Positions 23,232 to 36,615 of a stretch of DNA of 64,000 nt are shown here, piece after piece. The first letter of the stretch is position 1. Every line of letters begins with the position of its first letter. This DNA is from Macrolepiota albuminosa (Eukaryota > Basidiomycota > Agaricomycetes > Agaricales > Agaricaceae). A model generated the notes under the pieces. The model saw nothing but the letters and a program-made list of their open reading frames with translations, ran no database searches and had not been told where the DNA came from. Position numbers and translations under genes: made by a program. The stretch lies in the NCBI GenBank assembly GCA_027475525.1, contig JAMWFC010000046.1, positions 1,426,001 to 1,490,000 of the forward strand, written 5' to 3'.

Positions 23232-26135
23232 ATGTCTACTGTCCTTAGTACCGTCACCGCTGTACAATCCGCCGTCAAGGAAATTCCCGTTGCCTTTAAG
23301 CATCCGTTAGATCCTTTGACCCCCGATGAGGTAGTTTTGCTTGATGTAGATATTGGGGATGACTTATACAATTGTCGAACAGATCACCGCAGTTTCCCTT
23401 GCTATACGGCAATATATTGTAAAGAAGACCGACATTAAAGCGATCAAGTTCATAACCCTGTATCTGCTTCCTCCACCGAAGAAGGTTGTACTCGCCCAGC
23501 TGGGAATCCCCACAAGCCCCGGCGCCAAACCTGAGGCACCGGCACCTATCATTCGTCAAGCAGAATCTGATGTGCGTCAAAACTAACTTTCAAACCTGGT
23601 CAATCCCATGACGGGATCTTATCTTAATTGATTTTCTATCTAATCATTCATCATTCATCATTATCCAGTTCGTGGACGTGACCACCGGGTAAGTACAGAA
23701 ATTTACAAAATCGTGCAATTCCTTTCTGTCATTGACCTTGAAGCCTCAAAGAAATTCATATAATACCGTCCTATCTTATCGTGGCTCCGAATGGCAGATC
23801 GACACGTTCGACAAGCTGCCTGAGACCCAGCATGCACAAATTTCTCCTGAGGAACTCATTGCAGCTGAGGATGTGGTAAGGAACGATCCTGTGGTCCAAA
23901 AATTGGCTGCAGACGTAGGTGAGTCTTTTTTATTCTACCATATAAATCTCATTGTTGATCATCTCTTCCTTTAGGTGTCGCTCCTCATCAAATATTTTGC
24001 GATGGTTGGACCATCGGATATGACGAGCGTTTCCCCGCACAACGCAGGGTTCAACAGGCGCTCACTTTCGCCAGGCTATTTGACCACGATAATATCTACG
24101 CTCACCCTTTGGTGAGTGTAATATGGTTCGGTAAGATAGATCATTGCTCAACGTGTTGTAGGATTTCATTCCTGTCCTCGATGCCAACACGGAGGAAGTC
24201 ATACATATTGGTACGTCATCATTTTATTTTTCCTACTCCATCCTCATTGTTCCCTAGATTTCCCACCCACGTACAAAAACACAGCAAACGGACCGACCCT
24301 CTCTACTTCCTCCACGGTTCCCCCCGCACTCTTAAATGCCGAAGAGGCGCTGGCGCACTCCAACCGTGAGCGAATTCACCCTCCTCTTGCTAGACAGAAC
24401 TTTCTCCCCGACTTGATGGCTGAGGATGATAAGGACTTCAAGCTTCGCGATGACATTAAGCCTCTTCATATTGTTCAACCTGAGGGAGTCTCTTTCAAAA
24501 TGGATGGCCACCAGTTGGAATGGCAGAATTGGAAGATGCACATTTGTATGTCCGATCTTTCTCTATCAGACCTATTTCTTCGTGGTAATACATCTGCTAC
24601 AGCGTTTACCCAGAGAGAGGGTATTGCCCTGTCCACTATCACCTATAACGATCATGGCGAAATTCGGCCCATTATCTACCGCCTTTCCTTGGCTGAGATG
24701 GTTGTTCCTTATGGTGCACCCGAGTATCCGCATCCCAGAAAATTTGCCTTTGATTCGTAAGTTATATTCAAGTACTCCAGGTTTTGCTTTCCATTAACTA
24801 TGCATTGTAGTGGCGAATACGGTATGGGTACCATGGCTAACGAGCTTTCCCTCGGCTGCGATTGTCTTGGTCAAATCCATTATCTTGTTAGTGCAGGACA
24901 CATCTATAATACTCTTCTTTAGCTAATAATTATCAAAGCCTGGCACGTATGTCAGTAACAACGGAAGTGCTGCCATCATCAAGAATGTCATCTGCATCCA
25001 TGAAGAGGATGCTGGTGTTCTATGGAAGCACACTGACTACCGCCCTAGTGGACGATCCCAGACTGTCCGTCGTCGTAGATTAGTCGTCAGCATGGTCTGC
25101 ACATTAGCCAACTACGGTACGCGTCATGGATCCTTCGTCTTGTCAGATTTGTTTCATCTTCGCCTCCAGAATATATCTGGAACTACCACTTCTATCAAGA
25201 CGGCAGCATCGAGTTCGAGATCCGTCTCACTGGTATCTTGAATGTCTACGTCGCTGACAAAGACGAAAGTAGCCCATACGGCACCATCGTCGCACCTGGT
25301 ATTAACGCCCAGAACCACCAACACCTGTTCTCCGTCCGCATTGACCCTATGATTGACGGTCTTTCCAACTCTGTTGTCGAATCCGATACAATCCCCCTCC
25401 CCGACGCTCCCACCGGTTCAGCTGCCAACTTTGCTGGCAATGCTTTCTTGTCAAAGGAGACAGTTCTCGCTACAGAAGCTGGCCGCCCGTTTGATTGGGC
25501 CAAGGAACGCCGCTGGAAAATAATCAACAGCGCCAGGAAGCATCACTCGAGTGGCAAGAGCGTCGGGTATAGCATTGGCATGAAGGGCGGTGCCACGCCT
25601 ATAATGGCGCGCCCGGATAGTTGGGCGGCAAAGCGTGCTGCGTTCGTAACGAATGCCCTGTGGGTATGCCGCGACGTTGAGGGGCCGAAGGGTAGCAGGA
25701 TGTGGCCGGCTGGCAAGTATGTCCCACAAACGAGGGTGGAGCCTGAAGATTCCATTGGAAAGTGGGTCCAGGGCAGACAGAACGCTGATAATGAAGATAT
25801 TCTAGTGTATGTGACAGTTGGTGCGTATCTTGTCTCTTTCTCTTTTTTGAAAGCTACAAATCTTGTTGACGTCTGATGCATAGGTACCACGCACATTCCT
25901 AGACCTGAGGACTGGCCTGTGTATGTTCATTTGTCTATACAGGGGGTGCTTGATACTGATCTTGGACACTTACAGCATGCCGGTCGAGCATTTGAGTGTT
26001 ACGCTCAAGCCAAATTCGTTCTTTAAGGCGAACCCGAGTATGGATGTCCCTGGAACGTATGACCTGAAGAGTGTACCTGCGTTCTCTCATGAGGTGAACG
26101 ATTGTTGCTCCAATGGTGCACATGGCTGTCAATGA
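23232..26135 (+). CDS. Copper amine oxidase (TPQ type), copy A
   Basis: Oxidises primary amines to aldehydes with release of ammonia and hydrogen peroxide. Thirteen exons (first 23232-23330, last 25976-26135; the largest 25170-25820) join in frame to 734 residues, near the usual fungal length. Signatures: the catalytic-base aspartate in FDSGEYG (about Asp367), the topaquinone precursor in LANYEY (about Tyr452), the copper ligands in NHQHLF (about His502, His504), and the third ligand in GTTHIPRPEDWP (about His673). The N-terminal N2/N3-type domains are present (FKHPLDPLTPDE). No signal peptide, so probably cytosolic or peroxisomal; the C-terminus (HGCQ) is not a clear peroxisomal SKL. Next to a paralogue 568 bp downstream on the same strand. 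Confidence 0.95.
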
Positions 26136-26702
26136 CTGCAGACGTCCTTCTCGTTGTTATATATCATTAAGTTACAAATCTATGGCCAAATACACTCCAT
26201 TCCATATGTATATCAATCCAATAGTAAAATTTAATGCCAGACGCAAAGAAGGCCCGGGTTAAGAAGCCGGAAGCGGTAACGGCAATGACATGGTGAATGT
26301 TCCATCACGTATCAATCCAGTTTGAATTGTAAGAGTGACGGAGTGGCGTGTCAGCTGGCAATTGTGAGACCATTCGATTGGGCAATAAAACTTCAATAAG
26401 GCTCAAGCTGCAGAGCTAAACAGATAGGTAAGTAAGGTAATCAGATAGTAGCGTACGATGCATTTCACTGTTCTGGGGAGTAAGTTCTCGTTGCAAACTT
26501 GACGGATATGTTCACCTGGACAAAGAGGGAAATATTAACAGTGAGACAACGGAAGATAGGTTCAACATAACCGCATTGTCGCTGAACAAAGTTCCTCATG
26601 ATCTCCAGTTGTCTCGCCATTTTCCATCCGTTGACCTATTCCTGGCTAGCTATAAGATGGACCTATGTTGGCCAGATAGCTTCACTATACCTCTAGTCCC
26701 GC
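26136..26702. other. Intergenic between the two amine oxidases
   Basis: Presumably 3' region of copy A and promoter of copy B. No gene seen. Confidence 0.5.
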
Positions 26703-29553
26703 ATGTCTCCTGTCCCAAACTCCGCTATCACTTGCCCATCCGAGTCTGTCAAGAAGACTCTCGTGGTCGTCAAGCATCCGTTGGATCCTTTGACCCCTGA
26801 CGAGGTTGCTCACTGTCTATCTCATTGATCAATCACTTATTACACCTTATGTCTGCAGATCGCTGAGGCTTCTCTTGCTATTCGCCATTATATTGCAGAA
26901 AAGACTGATGTGAACGCGATTAAGTTCATTGCCTTGAATCTCCTTCCTCCTCCTAAGAGGGTTGTTCTCGCCTATCTGGGCATCCCAACGAATCCCGGCG
27001 CTAAACCTGAGGCACCAACACCAATCACCCGTCAAGCAGAGTCCGATGTGCGTTCAAATTTCGCTTTATATAGTTTTATCTCTTAATTCCCTTTCTTATC
27101 TTATCAAACTGTAGTTGTTGGATGTTGTCACTGGGTAAATCTTCAAAATTGTTTGCAATATCTCTGTTATTAACGCCAAAACCGAGTAGCAACTCATACA
27201 ACACCGTTCTGTCATATCGTGGCTCGAAATGGGAGGTCGACACATTTGAGAAGGTCCCTGAAGCCCAGCATCCGCAGATTACTCCTGAGGAAGTTCTTGT
27301 GGCCGAGAAAGTCGTGAGGAATGATCCTGTGGTTCAGAAATTGGCTGCAGAAGTCGGTCAGCATTCTCACCTGTCTATCTACAGACATATAAATTTATAT
27401 CTCTTTCTATAGGCATTGCTACCCATCAAATATACTGCGACGGTTGGGCGATTGGCTACGACGATCGCTTCCCTGCTCAACGCAGAGTCCTACAGGCTCT
27501 GGTTTTCGCTAGGTTCTCTGAGCATGAGAATCTTTATGCCCACCCTCTGGTAGTTCACCAACTCAGCGTGGAGACGATAATACTTACAGTATCTTAGGAC
27601 TTCGTTCCTGTCCTTGATTCTAACACGGAGGAAGTCATCCACATAGGTGCGTCGTTTGCTAATCTCTTGCTATCGGTATCTGATCACTCATTAGACTTCC
27701 CACCCGCGTACAAGAAGACTCCCAATGGACTGACACTCACTGCTCCTTCTACCGCACCCCCTGCACTCTCGGACGCCGAAGAGGCACTGGCCCACTCCAA
27801 CCGCGAGAGAATTCACCCTCCTCTTGCCCGACAGAATTTTCTCCCCGACTTGATGGTTAAGGATGATAAGGACTTCAAGTTTCGCGATGATATCAAGCCT
27901 CTTCATATTGTCCAACCTGAGGGTGTCTCTTTCAAAATGAATGGTCACGAGTTGGAATGGCAGAATTGGAAGATGCACATTTGTATGTCCAATTTTCTAC
28001 GGAACCTTTCTCATCACTGTCGTGCTCTGTTACAGCGTTTACCCAGAGAGAGGGCATTGCATTATCGACCATTACATATAATGACCATGGCGAGATCCGT
28101 CCTATCATATATCGTCTGTCCTTAGCTGAGATGGTTGTTCCTTATGCCGCACCCGAGTACCCACATCCTAGGAAACTCGCTTTTGATTCGTATGTCGTCA
28201 GAAAGATAGTTGGGGGTATACTTCGCTGATTACTTATAGTGGGGAATATGGCATGGGCGCCATGGCCAATGAGCTCTCCCTCGGGTGTGACTGCCTTGGT
28301 CAAATTCATTACTTAGTGCGTGACTTTTCGTTGACCCTCGCACTCCACAAATCAATGTTGTAGCCCGGCGCATATGTCAACCACAACGGAAGTCCTGCCA
28401 TTATCAGGAATGCTATCTGCATACACGAAGAAGACGCCGGTGTGTTATGGAAACACACCGACTACCGCCCTGGTGGACGCTCACAGACTGTTCGTCGTCG
28501 TAGGCTGGTTGTCAGCATGGTTTGCACATTGGCAAATTACGGTAAGCTCTCTAAATCTTTCGTTTTGATCCTGTCCTCTGACACACTTTATCTGTAAGAG
28601 TACATATGGAACTACCATTTTTACCAAGACGGTAGCATCGAGTTAGAGATCCGTCTCACTGGTATCCTGAATGTCTACGTTGCCGAAAAGGACGAACATA
28701 CCCCTTATGGTACCCTCATCGCTCCCGGTATTAACTCCCACAACCACCAACATCTATTCTCCGTCCGCATTGACCCCATGGTCGACGGTCTTTCCAATTC
28801 CGTCGTTGAATCCGACATTATTCCCCTCCCAGACGCTCCCACCGGTTCTACCGCCAATTTTGGTGGCAATGCCTTCATCTCCAGGGAGACGGTTCTCGCT
28901 ACTGAAGCTGGCCGTCAATTTGACTGGGCCAAAGAGCGCCGGTGGAAGATCGTTAACACTGCGAGGAAGCATTATGCCAGTGACAAGGACGTCGGATACA
29001 GTATCGGTATGAAGGGCGGTGCAGCGCCGATGCTCGCGCGCCCTGATAGTTGGGCAGCCAAACGTGCGGGATTCGTAAGGAATGCGCTATGGGTCTGTCG
29101 CGATGTTGAGGGCCCGAAGGGTAGCAGGATGTGGCCTGCTGGCAAGTATGTCCCGCTGACAAGGGAGGAGCCTGATGATTCGCTGGGCAAGTGGGTCGAG
29201 GGTAAACAGAACGTTGAGAACGAGGATATTCTGGTGTACGTGACAGTTGGTGGGTACTTGTTGATTTCTCAAGCTTTAATTGATACTTATGGCAAATGAA
29301 TAGGTACCACACACATTCCCAGACCCGAAGACTGGCCTGTGTACGCTCATTTGTCCATCCAGGATGTGCTCGATCTGATTTTTATACTTACAGCATGCCA
29401 GTTGAGCACTTGAGTGTTACGCTCAAGCCAAATTCGTTCTTTAAAGTGAACCCGAGTATGGATGTGCCAGGAACGTATGACCTGAAGAGTGTGCCCGCTT
29501 TCTCTACCAACGGTGTGACAAATGGCACAAATGGATTCCAATGTTGTCGCTAG
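26703..29553 (+). CDS. Copper amine oxidase (TPQ type), copy B
   Basis: Tandem paralogue of the gene at 23232, with thirteen exons. Every exon after the first has the same length as in copy A (189, 20, 167, 137, 49, 288, 154, 76, 178, 651, 37, 160); exon 1 is 102 nt instead of 99. The product is 735 residues. The same signatures are kept: FDSGEYG, LANYEY, NHQHLF and GTTHIPRPEDWP, so both enzymes should be active. Divergence is greatest at the N-terminus (MSPVPNSAITCPSESVKKT against MSTVLSTVTAVQSAVKEIP) and the C-terminus, and introns have diverged freely. The different termini may give different location or regulation; that is inference. Confidence 0.95.
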
Positions 29554-29753
29554 CTTTCTCGATACTAACCACCAAGTACTCACAAGTTTGTAAATGTATA
29601 TCACTGTAACCTTGACAATTGACAATGTAATTATTCGTAGTTGCTAAAGTTTCCTGCGTTCTACTTCACACTCATCAAAGCCATCTATTCCGTGGAAATG
29701 CGTAAAATGGTTCCCTATCCTCAATAGAGTCATATACTTCCCCATTCAAACAT

Positions 29754-29845
29754 GGTGAGATGGCCGAGCGGTCTAAGGCGCCAGACTAAGGCAACAGGTT
29801 TATCTGGTCTCTTCGGGGGCGGGAGTTCGAATCTCCCTCTCATCA
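29754..29845 (+). tRNA. tRNA-Leu (anticodon AAG), with short intron
   Basis: The acceptor stem GGTGAGA pairs with TCTCATC (one G-U). A leucine-type D arm (GGCCGAGCGGTCTAAGGC), anticodon stem CCAGA/TCTGG with loop CTAAGG and an intron of about 10 nt at the usual 37/38 position, a long variable arm, and a GGGAGTTCGAATCTCCC T arm are all visible. The anticodon is read by eye. Confidence 0.88.
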
Positions 29846-30103
29846 CTATGTTCAAAGTCGTCTGTCTGATGTACCTTTTTGGAAAGAATAAGCAAGGGTG
29901 CGCGGGGAAACGCAATGAGGGTGGGTTGGGTAAGGTCATCCGTGTCAGGTATCCATGGGAATAGAGTTTGATTGGCAGTGACGTCAAGATGGGAGCGTTA
30001 AACTAGAGAAAAAAAGTGAATCAATCTGATCATCAGACAATCACCAGCTTCATCTTAAACCATCTTTCCACTAGGAACGTCCAGAGCTACTCATTGCTAC
30101 GAC

Positions 30104-31389
30104 ATGAATAATAATTCTGTAATTGACCCTTCGCGTGTCCCAGGAATGCCTAAAACAGCTTTGACTGAAATCGCGCGCCATCTAGAGAGGCCTGACCTGA
30201 TCTCACTGTGCCTGACTTCCAAAGCCCTTTGGAACATCGCCATCCATCACCTATACCGGAATCTATCTTTCAAGAGCGCAGATCAAGCAGCCAAATGTTT
30301 TCAAACCGTCGTATCTCGACCTGAGATTAGTGTTTGTGTTAAACATGTGGCAATGTGATTAGTACACCGCTTTGTCCAACTAAGTACAGAGTTTTATTAA
30401 CGATTCCCTTGGTAGGACATTTGAGTCAACTCAGCCCTTGACTCCGGACTTCTATCAGCTCGCGGCACGAGCCTTATGTTCCGCCCCTCTTGTTCAAGGT
30501 CTAGAAGTGTCCTCGTTGGAATGTGCGGGGGACGGATTACCTGCGGTTGAGTCTGGCGAAATGGATTCTTCATATCGGTTCAGCCTCCCCAAACTCAAGA
30601 AACTTATTGCGGGGACAGTCTCCACGTTCCGTTATCTTAACGCGCCTTGTCCCCTCCTTCAATATGCTCGTATCACTTGGAATGACTTATCCGCGATTGA
30701 TAGAGTCTGTTCTTTCTTGTCTTCTTCGCCTGCCCTTCATCACCTGGATAATATTGTGCCAGTCCGTGACATGCCGTCTCTGTCCGCCATTGGGGAGCAT
30801 GTACCCCATATCAAACATCTGACGTTCCGCTTGAAAACAAACGAGGCTCAGATGCCAGTGGCAACCCTCGACGTATGATTTCTGTCCTACTTCCTCTCAT
30901 CGTCCTTACAAATTCACGATATTCTTGAAAGAGATTCTACGACTTGTTAAAGAAAGACATAGAATCTTTCAACGGGATACTCACTCTGGCCGTAATTACC
31001 GTTGACGCAAATAAGTGGATGGAAATTTTGATGATGTAGATGACGATTTTGACTTCGTCACTTCTCTGGGTGAACTTTGCCCCAGCTTATGCGTTATCGC
31101 GACGTTCAGTAAGCATCCTTCGCTGTCTTACACATATACACATATTCACAATGTCCTCTCATCAGGAGGTCTAGTCTGGGAACGCATGCCCTCTGGTTAT
31201 TGGTTTCCACTTTACTATTCAAAGAAATCTCGGTGGGTTGGTGATACCGACAGGTATTACGGAGTAGACTATGTATGGGTAAATTCTTACGATCCCCCTT
31301 TTCCCCGCGAAGATGTGCTGAGGTTTTATGTTTGGGATCGGTGCCCGCCATCATTTGAAACGATGAATAACGTAGAATATGATGACTGA
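30104..31389 (+). CDS. F-box/LRR-like protein, reading frame interrupted
   Basis: Exon 1 (30104-30354) has an F-box-like segment (MPKTALTEIARHLERPDLIS...LTSKALWNIAIHHLYRNL), typical of the large agaric F-box family that links SCF ubiquitin ligases to substrates. Exon 2 (30416-30872) continues with leucine-rich text. After an intron to about 30930 the frame reads RFYDLLKKDIESFNGILTLA, but it must shift by one base near 31020-31030 to reach DDVDDDFDFVTSLGELCPSL, which then splices (31110-31166) into GGLVWERMPSGYWF and ends at 31389. An intron from about 31013 to 31083 would avoid the shift but removes a natural-looking LCPSL segment. It may be a pseudogene, a sequencing error or spliced; not decided. 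Confidence 0.6.
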
Positions 31390-31588
31390 ATAGCCGCCTC
31401 GCGGCTGAGGACGTAACAAGGGCTCCGATCTTTCAGATGTAAAGCATCGTGTCTAGTTTGTTCAAGTATGGTTACATAAATTTTTGTTTCCTGTATTCCC
31501 AAAGAATTCCTGGGGTTGTGATTATACCGAGTGAAGCATTCACTCCTTCCTGTGCTTCTGGTAGTAGTGAATCAATCCGGTAGTCTGA

Positions 31589-34227
<2,639 letters not shown>

Positions 34228-34461
34228 TCAGTTCTGATACATCCCGGAATAATAGGACATCGTACTACATGGATTGTCGATCACGTTTACTGGATTTTCG
34301 TACCTTGTAAAGTACTGCTTGAATTTGTCCAAAAACTGCTCTGGATCAAGGTGACCTGGGTCAACATCCCGTACTTCCCTCCCGAAGTCTGCAAGTGTCA
34401 ATGAATCTGCGCAAGAAGGAAGAGGTAAAGGGATAGGTTCAATGGCCATCGGAGATTCCAA
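34228..34461 (-). pseudogene. N-terminal remnant of a TauD/TfdA-like dioxygenase (tentative)
   Basis: A minus-strand segment from an ATG at 34461 or 34449 reads LTLADFGREVRDVDPGHL and EQFLDKFKQYF, which resembles the start of TauD-type Fe(II)/2-oxoglutarate dioxygenases. It ends at a splice-donor-like AGGTACG at about 34302, after which no further exon (no HxD motif) is visible before the PGI promoter. If the match is right this is a truncated relic; it could also be an unrelated short gene. Confidence 0.3.
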
Positions 34462-34725
34462 GCTTCGGGATGGAGCATTGAACTCCTTGGATGAGTCATT
34501 ATATCATACACGAGCCGCTATCCGACTTAACGCCCAAAGGGAGAAGATAAAGATTCGGACGATAAGAGGCTCCTGACTAAATGTCATCCGATAACCACGA
34601 GGGTCAGACTGAAAGGGCTGAAGACTCAGGCATACATTTCACATGTTTCTTTGAATCGCATGGGGCATGAAAGCAGTAGACGACATACACAAGCCAGTAG
34701 GAATAAAGCACCGTCGTCTGCTCCT

Positions 34726-35374
34726 CTAGATCGTCGTCTCATAAGGAACAGGCACCATAGTCTGGGGAGCATTTCCCTGGGTGGATACGGCATGGGCTTC
34801 CCGGGGAAGGGCAGGGATGCGGCGCAAGTTGACACGCTCTGGTTATTCGGAAGATTTAAGTTGTGATTTGGGAACAATTTCACACAAAGGTACTCACCAC
34901 CCTTGGCCTTAGCAGCGGCGTGCGCCTCGTGGTTGCTCTTCACCCTGTCCAAGAACTCCTGTCGGCATTTTGAGTGACGAACGTGCTCAACACGGAGGTT
35001 GACACGCTTCTCGATGTAGCGGTTTCCAACAACCTTGTAGACGATAACACCAACAGCAGAGGGGGTGACATTGTACACAATGCCGGTGCGTCTGACGCAG
35101 AAGAAGATCAGATTCCCCGAGCGTTAAAGAGGAACTGTATGTACGGACCCGTGGTAGTACTTGTGGGGCATACCCTTTTGTTGGGAGGCGTTGGCCTTGA
35201 TATCAACGATGTCTCCAACGTGGTAGTTGACGAGGAAGGTCGACAATTTTGTGGGACCGCTCTCTATAGGGACAGTCAATCTCTGACCACAAGCACCACA
35301 TATCCAATCGCACCCTTGAAGCCCCGCTTGAACATGTGGCGCGTACGCGCGCGGTAACCGAAAGAGTGCGGCAT
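34726..35374 (-). CDS. RPL21: 60S ribosomal protein L21 (eL21)
   Basis: Structural protein of the large ribosomal subunit. Four exons (35374-35314, 35263-35149, 35091-34898, 34838-34726) encode 160 residues, the standard length: MPHSFGYRARTRHMFKRGFK, then LSTFLVNYHVGDIVDIKANA, KGMPHKYYHGRTGIVYNVT, YKVVGNRYIEKRVNLRVEHV, and the C-terminal PALPREAHAVSTQGN region. It diverges from RPS9 with 248 bp between start codons, so the two are likely co-regulated. Confidence 0.97.
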
Positions 35375-35622
35375 CTTGAGGACTGTGGAATGCCAAGTGA
35401 GCAACGGACAACGGACGAGCAAGAATTCGGCGTACAGTGGGCTTGGACGTTGGCTGTATCAACGAGGACCACCCGAGAGCAAATTTGGCGATCCCGGCAA
35501 ACGCCGGGTGGCTGAGCTCGTCCTGCACAGTTCCTGATCCAATCTGTTTGCCCTGATTTGGTCGACGAGTATTTGTGCCCAACGGTAAATTACAAGTCCG
35601 TCGTCGACTTCATCAAGAAAAA
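35375..35622. promoter_or_regulatory. Shared intergenic promoter region of RPL21 and RPS9
   Basis: Only 248 bp separate the two divergent ribosomal protein start codons, so both promoters and 5' leaders must lie here or overlap. I saw no specific binding motif that I can name with confidence. Confidence 0.7.
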
Positions 35623-36455
35623 ATGCCCAGGTAATGTTGTCGCTGTCTTACCCGTCGAGCTCAGCGTTAAGGGTTGTCATCCAGGGCCCCGCGGAACCAC
35701 TCTAAAACGTGAGCTCTTTTCCTCAAGATCCACATATGTGGAGGGTTGCATTCGTGCTCACGAGCCGTGCCCCATTGCCTTTAACTTTACAGTTACAAGG
35801 TCCCCCGTCGACCTTTCGAGTCGGCACGTCTCGACGCTGAGCTCAAGGTATGTTTATGACGCGCTCTTTGCGCATTATTAATTAACCATTTTTCGCTAGC
35901 TTGCCGGCGAATATGGCCTCCGCAACAAGCGCGAGATCTGGCGCATCGCCCTCACCCTCTCCAAAATCCGTCGTGCTGCTCGTGAGCTGCTCAAGCTCGA
36001 TGCCAAGGACCCCAAGCGTCTCTTCGAGGGTAACGCCTTGATTCGCCGTCTTGTGCGCATCGGTGTGCTCGACGAGACCCGCATGCGTCTCGATTACGTG
36101 CTTGCCCTCAAGATCGAGGATTTCTTGGAGAGGAGGCTGCAGACCCAGGTCTTCAAGAGCGGCTTGGCGAAGAGCATCCACCATGCTCGCACCCTCATCC
36201 GTCAACGTCACATCCGGTGCGTCCTTTCCGCCATTCACAGACATATTTCGAGCTGACTTTTATGTATGAACATGTAGTGTTGGCAAGCAGATCGTCGATG
36301 TTCCTTCCTTCGTCGTCCGCCTCGACTCCCAAAAGCACATTGACTTCGCTCTCACTTCGCCTTACGGTGGAGGAAGGCCCGGTCGCGTTAAGCGCAAGCG
36401 TGCCGCCGCTGCCGCCAAGAAGGAGGAAGGTGGTGATGATGACGACGAGGAGTAA
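35623..36455 (+). CDS. RPS9: 40S ribosomal protein S9 (uS4)
   Basis: Small-subunit primary rRNA-binding protein, needed for decoding fidelity. Five exons (35623-35630, 35685-35708, 35793-35847, 35900-36216, 36278-36455) encode 193 residues. The first exon is an 8-nt start exon (Met-Pro-Arg partial) and the second is 24 nt. The protein shows [33 protein letters not shown], the S4 RNA-binding domain ([35 protein letters not shown]), and an acidic Gly-Asp tail. The tiny first exons rest on the family N-terminus and clean GT-AG borders. Convergent with the GH47 gene, 160 bp between stops. Confidence 0.95.
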
Positions 36456-36615
36456 ATTACTCGCTTTCAGCCTCGTGGTTTATGTGACATGTATCAATTA
36501 TATGATTATGGTTCATGTGAATCATTCTGAGGGTTATACTTGAAAAAATAAGAGATCGATCTCGGGTATTACTTCCAATCATCTGGGGCTTCATAAATAC
36601 ATAAATTATGGGCTC

